From Diphasiastrum complanatum (Eukaryota > Streptophyta > Lycopodiopsida > Lycopodiales > Lycopodiaceae), in the NCBI GenBank assembly GCA_029204225.1, contig CM055114.1:18860776-18924775 (forward strand): a stretch of 64,000 nt of DNA, read 5' to 3'. A model generated the notes under the pieces. The model was not told where the DNA came from. It worked only from the letters and a program-made list of their open reading frames with translations, and searched no databases. Made by a program: the position numbers and the translations under genes. How positions within the stretch are numbered: the first letter of the stretch is position 1; each line of letters starts with the position of its first letter. Of the stretch, positions 46,070 through 58,100 are shown in pieces.

Positions 46070-48500
46070 AAGATCAAGCAAGAGCAAAGGGGAAGAGCAA
46101 GAGGAAGAAGGAGCAAAAGAGCAACTAGGAGGCGGCAAAAGTAGGAGGGAGCATGTGCTCTACCCCGTCCCATATTTTGTCCCATTTGCATGAAAACATG
46201 TGAAAAAAGACAGCCTCTTTGAATCTTTTAGAGATCTCTGCTACCGTCGAAAAACCTACTGGTATATCCATTTTAAAAGCATTTTCTATACCGATGGGAT
46301 ATTTCGAGATTTAATATACTAGATGAAAAAAAACAATTGGAGTAGATTTGAAAATTTCGATTGTATAATAAACCCATATGTACATAGCCAGAATAAGACA
46401 TAGACTCTTGCACTTTGTTGGTTACATAAGAGAATTATGAACGGTTTCTACTTATTCAAATATCCCAAAGTAGCAAACAAGAGAATATCTCAAATTGACT
46501 ATATAGCATCCTTCTTGAACAATCTCATTAGGAAAATGTCTTAAATATGACATGAAATTTTTTTTTTCAGACTCTACAATGAGATTGGCTTAAAGGCCAA
46601 TACATTATTCAACAAAGAGGTGAGGAAAGTATTTAACAACATGGCCACATCTTCACAACTTTTCTTTATATCCCCTCTATACCTAGCTAGATTTACGATG
46701 AAGTACTTGAAACATGATTCCATGGGCAAAAACTTTATATTTATAAGGTTCTATGTTTCTAATGCTGACAAATTTACCATTCCAACACTTGGAGCTGTCA
46801 TCTATCAACCATTTAGCATTCAGCCATCCTCAAAGGAAAAGATCACCATGGATGTTAAGGAATATTTTACTATAAGGAATCTTGTAATGACTATCAAAAG
46901 TACTACATGTGCAGTGACTTTTGTGAGAGTGATTCAACAAATATATTATAAGTGAACTATTTCTATTAGTGAGGATCGGACAAGGATCAAGAAAGATCAA
47001 TGAGCCAACTTCATATTTCAAATCGAGAATATCATTTTTGGCCCAATTCGAGTGGGCAAGTTAAAAATCCAAGGTTGCTATGTCCGGCCTTGGGATTTGT
47101 TTTTTTTCCAAGGGACTGCAAGCTTACAAACAGGTCTCTTAACCAATGAGGTTTAACCTTTTTCCTAGTTAAGATAGGTTTATTGTGACTAATCACTAGA
47201 CTTATCTTATTCATCAATGTTTTCTCATCCTCCGCATTCCAAAGTGTTTTTTATTCGTTTGTCTTTTCAAAAGATATAGTAGCAAGGTGGTTTGAGACTA
47301 TTATTTCTCATCTATTTAGGATTTAGGGTATATGGTTTGGGATTTAGGGTTGGCTTTAGGGTTTAAGGTCATGATGTTTTGGCTAAATTTTAAAATGATC
47401 TGCGGTAAATTTTACTAGCTCCAACTTGTAAATAATCTATTGTTTGGGGTTTAGGGCTTGAGTTTAGTTTATGAAGGAGAGGATCTTCTAGAATTTGAAG
47501 GGGTCTTGTCAATAATCTACCAAGAATAACCATGTTTGTATGTTCCCAATTTGAATAGGTGTTCAAAGTGTCTAAAAGAACAATCTGGAGCTAGCCCCCT
47601 TTGGAAGAGAAGTAAATCTTGTCCAGTCTAGCAGATCCGAAGTCTCTCCCCTCTCTCCGATTATCCCAAGAGTGCATAGGGATTATGTGGAGAGTGAACT
47701 AAAAGCTAAGAAAGACCAATTTATCATCTGCCTTTCTAAGCAAAGGTACGGAGCCAAATAAACATGTGTAGTTACCTAACCTGATGCCTCCAAATCAAGG
47801 CATTTTGTCACTTACTATCTTTAATAAAAGATAGTGGCATCTCAGGTAGGAAAAATATATATATTAGCCATTTGCTGATTCTAAGCATACCAATTGAATA
47901 CAGAAAAACCTGCCTCCAAGGCCAGGAATATATACATATAAGACATAAAAAAAACTTCAATAATTTAGTTATTCCGTTGTATCAGCTTTCTGCAAATAAA
48001 AGCATTCACAGGATATGCAATTCCAAAATCCCATCAAATTGCTACTTAGAAATTGTCAAACCCACCTATCAGATTTCCAACTCTATGTTTTGGATTCAGA
48101 TTAGATTTACACAGTTAGTGCTCCAATTAGGAACTCTTATATGCAAGAGGTAGACCTTGGCTTGTGGACACACACAAGACTAACATTCAGAAAATTAAAG
48201 CTAGTATCTGATCCTGGAATGCAATAGAGAGAAGCTTTGATGTATATACTCCAAACAAGGAATACATCAAACTTGTGCTCCAATGCATGCAACACAGAAG
48301 TCAACTAGATTCCGAGAGAAATTTGTTGTAGAGTGGCATTCCGCCAAATTTGTAGCCACATATGCAGAGAAAAGAAATTATTGGCTGTACACTCCAGCTT
48401 CATTCACCAAAATGCTTCGGAAGTGAAGTCAGTTCATACCAAAAAATTAAGCATCATAAGCACCATCTGTAGGAATTAAGCAGCAAACAGATCTAACATC
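46070..48500. other. Intergenic sequence with a few telomere-like motifs
   Basis: No coding region that I can support; an open frame at 46620-46955 shows no recognisable motif. At 47315-47372 and near 47445-47457 several TTTAGGG / GGTTTAGG motifs are scattered, the plant telomere unit, but not as a tandem array. Confidence 0.45.
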
Positions 48501-48502
48501 TC

Positions 48503-49904
48503 TCAAAAGCCGCGGCGTCTTTGTGCTTGGTATTGCATGCTCTGAGTTCGGTGTGAACCTACATTTGAGCATGCACTGCTCGTTGATAACTGCGAACTTC
48601 TCCCAGGGGCAATGTACACTTGGCTGGATTTTCCACGCCCATGAACGTTTTGTGATCCTGAGAATCCAGAATCTACAAAATCTTCATCATCAGAAGAAGA
48701 ATCTGAAAGTTCGTGCCCACCTAAGCTGTTGCTGGAAGAAGAGAGAGGTGCAGCAGTTGCAAGATTTGCACACTTCAATCCAGAAACTCCACCAAACCCA
48801 CCAGCAAAACCACCAAGAGCCCTGGGAGGGGCACCTCGTTCTGAAACTATTCTACTCGCATGAATGGTTGGCTCCGACTTCTCAAAAAGGTCCGGATAAA
48901 ATATGCTCCACATTTGTCTGGAGAATGTTGCTCGGTGACCGTTACCGGTTGAACTATCTACAAGATATTTTGGAAGTGATTGCACAAATATAGTTCTTGC
49001 TCTGAGGTCAAGTCTGTAGGCTAGCATCAAACCGGCCAGGTGGCCAATTATAATTGACAGTAGGAGGACTTGCACTCCTTGCAGCTTGCCTCTTGATATA
49101 GTGGCAAGAATCTGACCGCAAAATGCATATTTCCTTGAGCGCAAATGCATGCTGCACAAAAACGAATTCCCCATACAATGAATAGCAATGCAAGAGGACT
49201 TATCGTACTGTAACTGCTGGTTTCCGAAATCAGCAGTCAAAAGTAAATAAAAAATTTCTGAACCAAGAACAAAGACACAATTTTCCAAGTAAGATTGACG
49301 ACAAAAATCCTTAAACGAAAAGTGGCTTTACCAGAAGGGCACTTGATAAATGAGGCTGATGAGTATGCACTGAACAAAGGCCAATGTTGCACTGAAGCTA
49401 AGACTCTGTAAAAGTGCCAGATTCATTGTCAAAATGAAAGCACAAAACCGTCTCACATGAAAACGAAAAGCCTCCTTAGTTCGCTCCACAGGAGAATCAA
49501 AACCTTCGACCAGAATTATCTAGCATGTCATTCCATTCAAAACGCAAAAGCCCTACCACATCTTCTGTGAGAAACAGCCTTAGGCTTTCCCAAATCCATA
49601 ACATCCACACATAATGCCATAGCACGAACCCTCTGTTACTTTTATACCTGCATAATGGATTCGAACATTATTCATGAATTGCAAAAAGTCATATTAGTTC
49701 ACAGCTAGTAACATTAATATATATGTTATCACTTCTTAGGATGGATTACCACTTCAAGAAACCGAGCTGAAGAATTAGCACCAAGGTGCTAACTGCAGCA
49801 ACACAAGTGTAACCATATAGATGATTGAACGTGTAGCGCATGAATGAACTCAGGCTTTCCTGCACGGTTCACAAAAAAAAAGCAAATGTAGCTGGACGGT
49901 TCTG

Positions 49905-49973
<69 letters not shown>

Positions 49974-51206
49974 TACACAATTGTTCTTGTCATGTTCAGA
50001 AAGTCTTTGCTCTCTTTCAAAAACCCTAAGCAATCCACTCTTCCAACCATGTCCTTTTATGGTGCACATTATAGCTTTAGCTGCCACCCCCTCCAAGGAC
50101 TAAATCTAAGACGGCCTTGATCTCTATTAAAGTGGAGGAAGGGGTAGGACATCTCCATAGTACATTTCAGTAGAGAACTTTGCACTTGTGCTATGCCTTT
50201 TGACATCATGAAGATCATTGACATAGCCAAAGTGAATCAACTCTCATATGTTTAAACAAATTGGCCATGCCAAGAGTGCATCGATTTTCAACCTACTGGC
50301 ACTACTAAGTCTTTATGAACACAAAGCTTTGCTTGAAGCCTTCTTCAATATCAAATCTAAGTTCCTCAAAGACTAACAAGTCTCTGGCCTTGCCTCTTCA
50401 GCAAACTGTTAAACTTATTATTTCCCTCTTGAAATTGTCAACATTCCATGGTCTATTTCGGAAAACGCTAGAATGTCAAAAACTTACTTTCAGAACACAA
50501 AAAGCGTCTCTGTTCTCCTTCACCAATGCATATAGAAAAGGCAGTTGATGCTACGAAGGTACCTGTCTAATGGATTTTTCATCTTGTTCGGCCTACTTAC
50601 ATTTCTAAGATACACAACTTTCCACCTTCTTCTGTAGAATTTGAAGTAGGAGCAGAACAAAATTCACCAAATTATGTATCCTATAGAAAGTATTCTTAAC
50701 TAATCCTTGCTTCATTAAAACGTGCTGTAACTAGAAATGGTGTCACACATTCCCTAATATTTCGTGATAAAATGAAAGGATGGTTGCAAACAACAGCAGA
50801 CTGTCCATACACCGCATCAAGGATAAATATAGGCGCTTACCCTAGGTTGCGACTTCTGTGAGGGCTGAAACTGAAGCCAAATCTGGAAAATGCAGAAGGC
50901 GAGCTCACAGCCAGTAGGAATGCTGTCGATGCACTCAGCATTTGTAGTGGACTTGCGCTCGTATGCTATCTCTAGCCTTGGGTTGCTGAATTTGAGCGAC
51001 CAAGTGGACCTCTCTGTGAGAGCAAGTACAGGTTGCTGCACCTCACGAACCGGGGTCGCAGCTGCTGCAGCCACAGCTGCTTGCAACTGCGCATCCCCCT
51101 CTCTCTGAGCCTCCTTGGTAGCATCGCGAGCCCTCTCATATAATTCTCGTTCAATTTCTGTAGAGGAATCCCCAGCGTCATGCCTCCAGAGATGCGCTGC
51201 AGCCAT
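48503..51206 (-). CDS. Predicted multi-pass membrane protein, five exons, intact
   Basis: Exons 51206-50841, 49859-49750, 49647-49557, 49405-49332 and 49151-48503 (1290 nt, 429 residues). All borders are GT-AG and phases agree (0, 2, 0, 2). ATG 51206 is the first Met after an in-frame TGA upstream. N-terminus: Ala-rich, charged cytosolic-looking region (REGDAQLQAAVAAAAATP) followed by WSLKFSNPRLEIAYE. Four hydrophobic stretches follow, about residues 130-155 (TCVAAVSTLVLILQLGFLKW), 165-178, 190-212 (SFSATLAFVQCILISLIY) and 235-258 (VQVLLLSIIIGHLAGLMLAY). The C-terminal about 160 residues are soluble, with a Gly-rich patch (GGFAGGFGGVSG) and an acidic Ser patch (ELSDSSSDDEDFVDSGF), and end in QRRRGF. 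No catalytic motif seen; I do not recognise the family. Codon use and lack of stops suggest a working host gene. The exon 3 donor could lie one codon earlier. Confidence 0.8.
49907..49972. repeat. Compound (TC)n(AC)n microsatellite in intron 1
   Basis: About 48 bp TC and 19 bp AC repeats, starting 48 bp upstream of the exon 2 acceptor on minus, where it reads (GT)n(GA)n. It could influence splicing of the membrane-protein gene. Confidence 0.95.
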
Positions 51207-52085
51207 CTGCTCTTGCTTATCTCAACGTAATGCTTTACTTTACACAACATTCCATGTGATTGTATTCTTTGTATTACAAATCCTAGGTTGCCATGGCACG
51301 GCTGCTGGTAAGATAAGCTTCCACGGCCCTCTGTCGTAAAATTTGTTTACCCAAAAACCATGCCTGCCTATGAGATAAGTAATCCATGGATCTAAAAGCG
51401 CCCTCAATCAAGAAACTGAAGGAAAAAACAAAAACAAAGCGGCTATTGTTTCTGCATTCGATGACATAAAAAGATAGAAGCAATCAAGAAATATAAGGAA
51501 AACCCAAGACAAAGCGATTTTTGCTCCTCCTGTGGATGACATAAAAAGTTAGAAAAATTGAAGAGAAATTTCATAACATTGTGGCTTTTGCTCCTGCATC
51601 TAATGGCATTGAATCCCAAAAGTAATGAAGAAATTGAAGAAAATTTCCAAAATCAACGCTCCATCATTTGCTACCATAAAAAACTACAAACAAGTCAATA
51701 ATCCATTAATTGAAGGAAAAAAAACAAGAACTCCTGCATTTGACAGCAAAAAACCGCCAGAAAAAAACCAAGAAATCATAGCAAAACCCCAATTGGTTCT
51801 GCTGTAACTTCAAAAACTAGAAATATATAAGGAATTGAAGTATAAACAAACTACACCTGCTGCATTTGATGGCGTAAAAATCTAGATTCCACAAATGATC
51901 CGGAATCTGAAGGAAAAAAAACGGAAACTTAGAAGTAAAGTACAGTAAATAGGAAAGGCGTGCGTGCACAGATTCTGAAGGTAAGGACAGAGGGAGGGTA
52001 CAACTACAGCAGCAGCGAAAAAAGCTCCTGATTGACCTAATTCAGAGCAAAAAGCCAGACATTCTCGACGTAAGGCTTATGTGTG
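51207..52085 (-). promoter_or_regulatory. 5' flank of the membrane-protein gene, with an overlapping upstream ATG
   Basis: Upstream region without other genes. An ATG at 51250, 44 bp before the main start and in another frame, opens a 92-codon frame overlapping exon 1 to 50972. If transcribed it could reduce initiation at the main ATG. No clear TATA box was identified. Confidence 0.35.
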
Positions 52086-52181
52086 ATATATCGTACGGGA
52101 CGGTACGGAAAAGGCCAATTAGAAATTAGTGCCAAATCTGAAATTTATAATGCAACAAAGCCCAGATTCTTTCTTTTTCTT

Positions 52182-52185
<4 letters not shown>

Positions 52186-52221
<36 letters not shown>

Positions 52222-52232
52222 GGGGGGGGGGG
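52186..52232. repeat. (GT)n microsatellite followed by a G12 run
   Basis: About 33 bp of GT repeats, then TAT and twelve G residues (52221-52232). Confidence 0.95.
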
Positions 52233-52821
52233 TGGTTTAGCCTCCCCCTTTGGGACTGGGAGCTTCCTCCTCCTACTAAACTATCACATTTTATGGGGGA
52301 TTATGTCATAATGCACTCCACCTGCTCAAGATCCATTGTGGTGGGCAAGATGAGATAGAGAGAGATTGTGCGCGTAGGTGTTGTTCAAACCAAGTCCAAA
52401 GATAGGAGAGAGAGAGAGAGTGTGTGTGAGAGCTCGTGAAGATAATGTGTTGTTCGGACACTGCATCACTAATGCATTGAGAAAACAAGGATGATGTGGT
52501 ATTGTACCATAAAGGCCTTGTCATATTGTCGTATTTTGACATTGTGGAGATTAAAAGAATGTAGGAAAATAGCTTAGCAAAATTTCGAATCAAACAAAGT
52601 TGTCATAGAAAAGACTTTTGCTCGTCTCTGCTTTCCAATCTAACACTGAATCTAAGTAGCATGAGAGCATGAAAAGAAAAATAGGATTTAATGCACTTTC
52701 AGGTGATTCATACCTAATTTGCATATTGTTGTATATTTGAATCTGGTTATATCCATGTTTTTGGTAAGTTTGTTTTGTATTTTATATTTTGAAATATGAG
52801 GATGACCTTAATAAGATTGTA

Positions 52822-54377
52822 TTTTATGATAAGAAATTTGATATTAGTTTGTTGTAAGTTCCGAATAGACATTTAAAAGTTACAACAAAATGAATCAAAT
52901 TTGTTGAATTTTGTTGTATTAGACGACATAATCCACGATTGATTGTATATTTTTTCTTCATGCAAATCTACAAAACAATTTTACCACAACTAACCAAAAT
53001 TCAAAATCGCAATCTTTATTATACATAATCATATTTTATTAATCATTCTCTATGTTCAAGAGTGTCCACAATAATTTTGGATTTGAAATATTTCAAAATT
53101 CACAAAATCTGCAATCAATATTCAAGAGTATTCACAATATATTCGATCATTATTCGTAGCATATTCAATTAGTATTCACATAATTAACTATCATTATTCA
53201 AGAGTATTCATGATTAATATTCACGATCAGTATTCACAATCAGTATTCTCAATATTCACGACTAATATCTCAAAATAATCGTTTCTCGGTATTTGCACTT
53301 TCAGATCAGTATTCATGATCAATATTCACGATCAGTATCTCAAAATATTTGCTTCTCAATATTTGCAATTTTAGATCATTACAAACCATCAATTAAGTAG
53401 TTTTCAAGACGCATCTCTAAAACAATGACCAATTCTTCATCCAATATGGAAGATGTTTTGTATATGTCCTGCAAAATAAAACAAAATTTCAAATTTATAA
53501 TTAGATATAGATCAACTATTGTTATTAACAATTTATTGATCCATTATATCTTTCATACCCAACGGGGTTGGCTCAACTGGTTAGCTTGGCATCCAAAGTT
53601 TCTTTGGTCCCAGGTTCGAGCCTCCCCTTGGAAACCAAGAAGCATTATATCTTTCACAAAAAGTCTAACAAGTACATTTGTCTATCTCAATGAAAACAAA
53701 ACAAAACAAAACTCAATACATGAGCTTCAAACATATTTGATAGTATTTGCTAATGACACAATCAAGCTATTGGGAGATGGATTATGAAAAAGCTTTGACT
53801 TACTCAAACTTCTTGAATGTAAACTTTAGGCGGCAAAGTAGGCCTTTATGGCATTTAACTGTTTTGCCTATGTAAAATGTGAAATCTACACACACACACA
53901 ATTCATAAAATCAAAAGTCCTAAAATATGATCTCCTTAACTTTTCTTTTAATGTCAATTAACTTTTGTGTCAGCCATGGCTACAACTTATGAAAAGTTGA
54001 ATATTGTAAGCATCCGCTCCTTTTTTAATTCAAATTTAAACATGTGCTGAACCCATGAACAAACGAGAAGATGGAGAATGGCACATATACAAGAGTACAC
54101 ACACGAATAAGTCGACCTCAACACATAGTATTGCCTTTGCAAGACAAGGGTTGGAGAGTTCGACTTGGGAAGAGTTATTAACCTCAATACCTCATCTCAT
54201 TTATGAAGATACAAAACATCTCTTAAATGGAAAAATTAAAGCCTTTTGTATTTAGGTGATAGTGTTTACCAAGGATAGGGCAAGGAACATGAGAGCCTAT
54301 GGCAATATGTCTAGCATTATTATGTCCCTCCCTAGGTAAGGCTTTACCTAGGATAAGGAGTGCCCTCGAGGGAATAG
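52822..54377. repeat. Interspersed repeat, copy 1 (partner 61917-63409)
   Basis: Same orientation and order as 61917-63409. Includes AATTTGATATxAGTTTGTTG, a decayed ATTCACGATCAGT-type tandem region (53060-53390), a MATTxEKLNIVSIRS reading-frame remnant (from about 53976) and the end GTCCCTCCCTAGGTAAGGC. Compared with copy 2 it carries an 87 bp SINE and about 250 bp of extra sequence (53660-53930), and lacks a 294 bp segment. Confidence 0.85.
53556..53642 (+). mobile_element. Short tRNA-like SINE or tRNA retropseudogene with 14 bp target duplication
   Basis: An 87 bp insertion flanked by CATTATATCTTTCA on both sides (53542-53555 and 53643-53656). It has a pol III A box (TTGGCTCAACTGG, 53568-53580) and B box (GGTTCGAGCC, 53613-53622), spaced as in a tRNA. 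The sequence starts TACCCAACGGGG, contains CTCCCC after the B box and ends GAAACCAAGAAG. The sister repeat near 62900 has only one CATTATATCTTTCA and no insert, that is, the empty site. No long poly(A) tail. Confidence 0.75.
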
Positions 54378-54601
54378 TGCAAGGTAAGTGGCAGTGGTCA
54401 CTAGGAATCATCCTATAAGCAATTCAAAGGAACAAAGTAGGTTTAGGGGTTACTTAGGTATAAGTAGGGCCTCCAATCCCTACTGACCATTATCCAACAA
54501 TATGCTTGGAGTGATGTACACAAGAGGTACACTTTTGCCAGCTAATTGATCAGTATGCTTCTAATGCTCTGTGAGTCTTACACATCTTTGATGGTTGCTA
54601 T

Positions 54602-54631
54602 TGTTGAAAATTGTCACTTCTCACTTGACAG
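54602..54631 (+). repeat. LTR-start-like sequence upstream of the 55-59 kb copia element
   Basis: TGTTGAAAATTGTCACTTCT plus CACTTGACA matches the first 30 bp of the 3' LTR at 59183. The two then diverge, so the intervening 5' LTR is either a different subfamily or has been replaced. A CACACGTGTG palindrome lies at 54761-54770. I found no TGGTATCAGAGC primer site before the gag. Confidence 0.55.
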
Positions 54632-55190
54632 TGTCATAAATCTTGTAAAGATCATTGGCAAAATTTGTTTTTGGCCAATACTAGTGAGGGTGAGTTCTTC
54701 TAGAGTGATAGCTCGTAATCATTTGGATCAAAACGACTTGGAGGCTGTGTATGTACTTTTCACACGTGTGAAACCGTATAGCAACTTTCAATTCAAGTTA
54801 CTTTGTGTTTGTTGGTCCCAAAATCACAATACTAGTTCATTTTTGGTGCTTTTTGAAGATAGTATTGATCTAGATTCATTCTAGCTAATGCCTATGACCA
54901 AATAGTGTTTTGGATCATTGAAGCATTTCTTTTTAGAGTCTAAGGTCAGATCTTAGAGGCTGATTTGTTCAGATCCTTAGTTGAAGTTGAATCTCTAAGA
55001 AAAGTGTAAAGCAAATTTTTTTTGTGAGAGTGAAAGCTAGGAAATTTTGGTAAGATCTTTGAGTATCATTCAAGCTTGTGTGCTAGTTTGATAGAGACAA
55101 GCCTATAGGCATTCTATTAAGCTTTAGGCCTTTTCAGATCTTTTAAAATTAAAAATTCTTTGTGATTTTTAAAAGAGCATTCATTCTAAA

Positions 55191-58100
55191 ATGTCATCCA
55201 TGGGTGGATATTTGATGGAATCAAGTGAGAGACTCACTTCCACAAATTATTCCATTTGGAAAGTGAGAATGGAATCACTCGTAGTGATCCATGATCTATA
55301 TGACATAGTTCAAGGAGTAGAGGAAGAGCCTCAAACTCCCCAAGAACAAGCCAAATACAAGAAGAGAGCAAGATTAGCTCTACATTGCATAAAGTTAAAT
55401 GTATGCAATGACCTCTTGAAAGAGGTGTCTTCTTGTACCTCATCCAAAGAGGCTTGGGATTCATTAAAGAGCATTTATGAATCCAACAATACTTCAAGAA
55501 TTCTCATGCTAAGAAATCAAGTTTTCCAAAGCATGAAAGGAAGTGGAGAGAGTGGACAAGAGTATGTCCTTAGGATCAAATCTCTTAACAAGGAGTTAAG
55601 TGCAATAGGAGAGAAGATCCAAGATCAAGAACTAGTGCAAATCATCTTGAATGGTCTAGGTGATGAGTTTACCAGCTTAGTCCAATCATTTGCCATTCAA
55701 GACTCTCTTCCATCCATTGAAAAGTTGCACAATGTTCTTGTGGCCGAGGAGAGTAGGCTTCTACACCTCAAGACAAGAATGGATAGCATGTCACTTAATG
55801 GAGGAGAGGAGAAAGCTAACTTTACATCTAAAGGCAAGAAGAAGCAAAATCCATTCAAGAAAAATCAAGGCAAGGAGGCCGAGATGAAGAATGGAGGATC
55901 TACCTCCAAAGGCAAAGTGAAGAACAAGGCAAAACTAAAGTGTTTCTTTTGTGGAAAGAAAGGACACTTTGCCTCAGAATGCTACTTGAAGAAGAATCAA
56001 CGAGCCAAAGGAGATCAACGGAACATTGCTCAAGAGGAAGAAGATGAGGATAGATTCAACACATCCTTAATGGTTGCATCTACACCAACTTCAAGTCAAG
56101 ACACATGGTGGATAGATAGTGGGGCTAGTTCCCACATGTCCTTTAACAAGCATTATTTTTCTACTCTTCTATCTTGTAATGACTCTAAGAAGTCAATATA
56201 CACTGCTAGTGATCAAGCATGCAAGATAGATGGCATAGGATCTATACCTCTTTGCTTAGGCACATCTAAAAGGATAGATCTAGATAATGTTTTGTATGTT
56301 CCTACCATTTCAAGAAACTTGCTTAGTGTAGGACAATTAATGGACAATGGACTAGATGTACATTTCAAGAATGGAGTTTGTTCCATCTTGAAAAATGATA
56401 AGTGCATAGCTAGTGGCATTAAGCAAGGTAGAATTTTCAAGTTGGATGCTAATGTTGCAAGTGAAAGTGTGAACTTGGCTAGGGAGGAGCTAGCTCAAGT
56501 GGAGCTTTGGCATAAGAGATCAGGCCATCCTAATCTTCAATCTATGGAGTCAATGGCAAGCAAGGAACTAGCTCTCGGCCTACCAAGAGCTTTCAAGAAG
56601 TGTGGAAAGATGTGTGAGGCATGTGACCTTGCAAAGTCACACAAGTCTTCTTACAAGAGATCTTCATGAAGATCTCTCTCTCCCTTGGATCTCATACATT
56701 CTGATGTACATAGTTTTTCACATGCAAGTAATGGAGGTGCCTTGATGTATGTAACTTTTATAGATGATTGTACTAGATTCACATGGATTGAGTTACTATC
56801 AAAGAAAAGTCTTGTTTATGAAGCTTTCATTAACTTCAAGTCTTTAGTAGAGAAACAATTTAGTACTTCTATCAAAGCACTAAGATGTGATAATGGAGTA
56901 GAGTACACCTCCAATAAAATGAAAGACTTTTGTGAGATCAATGGTATTAAGTTACAATACACTTGTTCCTACACCCCTCAACAAAATGGGGTGGCCAAGA
57001 GGAAAAATAGGAGTCTATGTGAGTGCGCAAAGTCCTTGAGGCTTGATACATCACTTCCCATCTCATTCTGGGGAGAAGCCATAACATGTGCTAATTATTT
57101 GTGTAATAGACTTCCTAGTAGTGCTATAGATGGGATCTCACCTTATCAAGCCTTGTTTGATAAGAAACCCAGTGTAAAAGATTTTAAGATCTTTGGATGT
57201 ACTTGTTATGTACACATTCCTTTGGGGACTAGAAGGAAAGAAGATGCTACCTCCTTCAAAGGAATCTTTGTTGGCTATGGAGAAAATAGCAAGGGATATA
57301 GGATATATGATCCTACATCCAAGAAAGCAAAGGTAAGCAAAGATGTACCTTTTGATGAGTCACAATTTGCTAAGAGCTTGTCAAATGGATCTAACCCATT
57401 GTGCATTGAAGATCTTGACAAATCCGAGGAGGATCTTGACAAACCCGAGGAGGATCATGACAAACCCGAGGATGGAGATTTGGATTTGAGTCAAAAGGGG
57501 CTGAGAAGATCATCAAGGATCAAGGCCGAGCCCTCAAGGCTTACCTATGTGGACAAGGGAAAGCAAAAGGAAGGCTCTACATCTTCTACCTCTTACTCTT
57601 TTTCAGCTACATTGCTTGAAGAACCATCATCTTTTGAAGAAGCATGTAAATCTAGAGTTTGGAGAGATGCAATGCAAGTAGAGTATGATGCATTAGAAGA
57701 GAATCATACTTGGAATCTTGTAAATCTTCCAAGAGGAAAGAAACCACTTGCATCTAAGTGGATTTATAGAGTTAAATACAATCAAGATGGATCTATTAGT
57801 AAGTACAAAGCTAGGCTTGTTGCTAAGGATTTCTTCAAATAAAAGGATTGGATTATGAAGAAACATTTGCACTTGTAGCTAAGCTTGTAGCTATTAGATT
57901 AATCATTTGCATTGCTACTTTGTTCAAATGGGATCTCTGCCAAATGGATGTGACAAATGCCTTCTTGAATGGCTTCTTAGAAGAGGAAATCTACATGATG
58001 CAACCTGAGGGCTTCATCAAGGTTGGTGAGGAGCAAAAGGTGTTCTACTTAAGGAAGAGCCTATATGGCTTGAAGCAAGCACCTAGAGCTTGGTACTCTA

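Noticed and set aside
46620-46955. 111-codon open frame as a gene
   Set aside because: No recognisable motif, no intron signals consistent with a gene, and no relative in the window.
51115-51339. Plus-strand open frames over the membrane-protein exon 1 (also 50890-51108 and 48523-48993)
   Set aside because: Antisense shadows of phase-consistent minus-strand exons.
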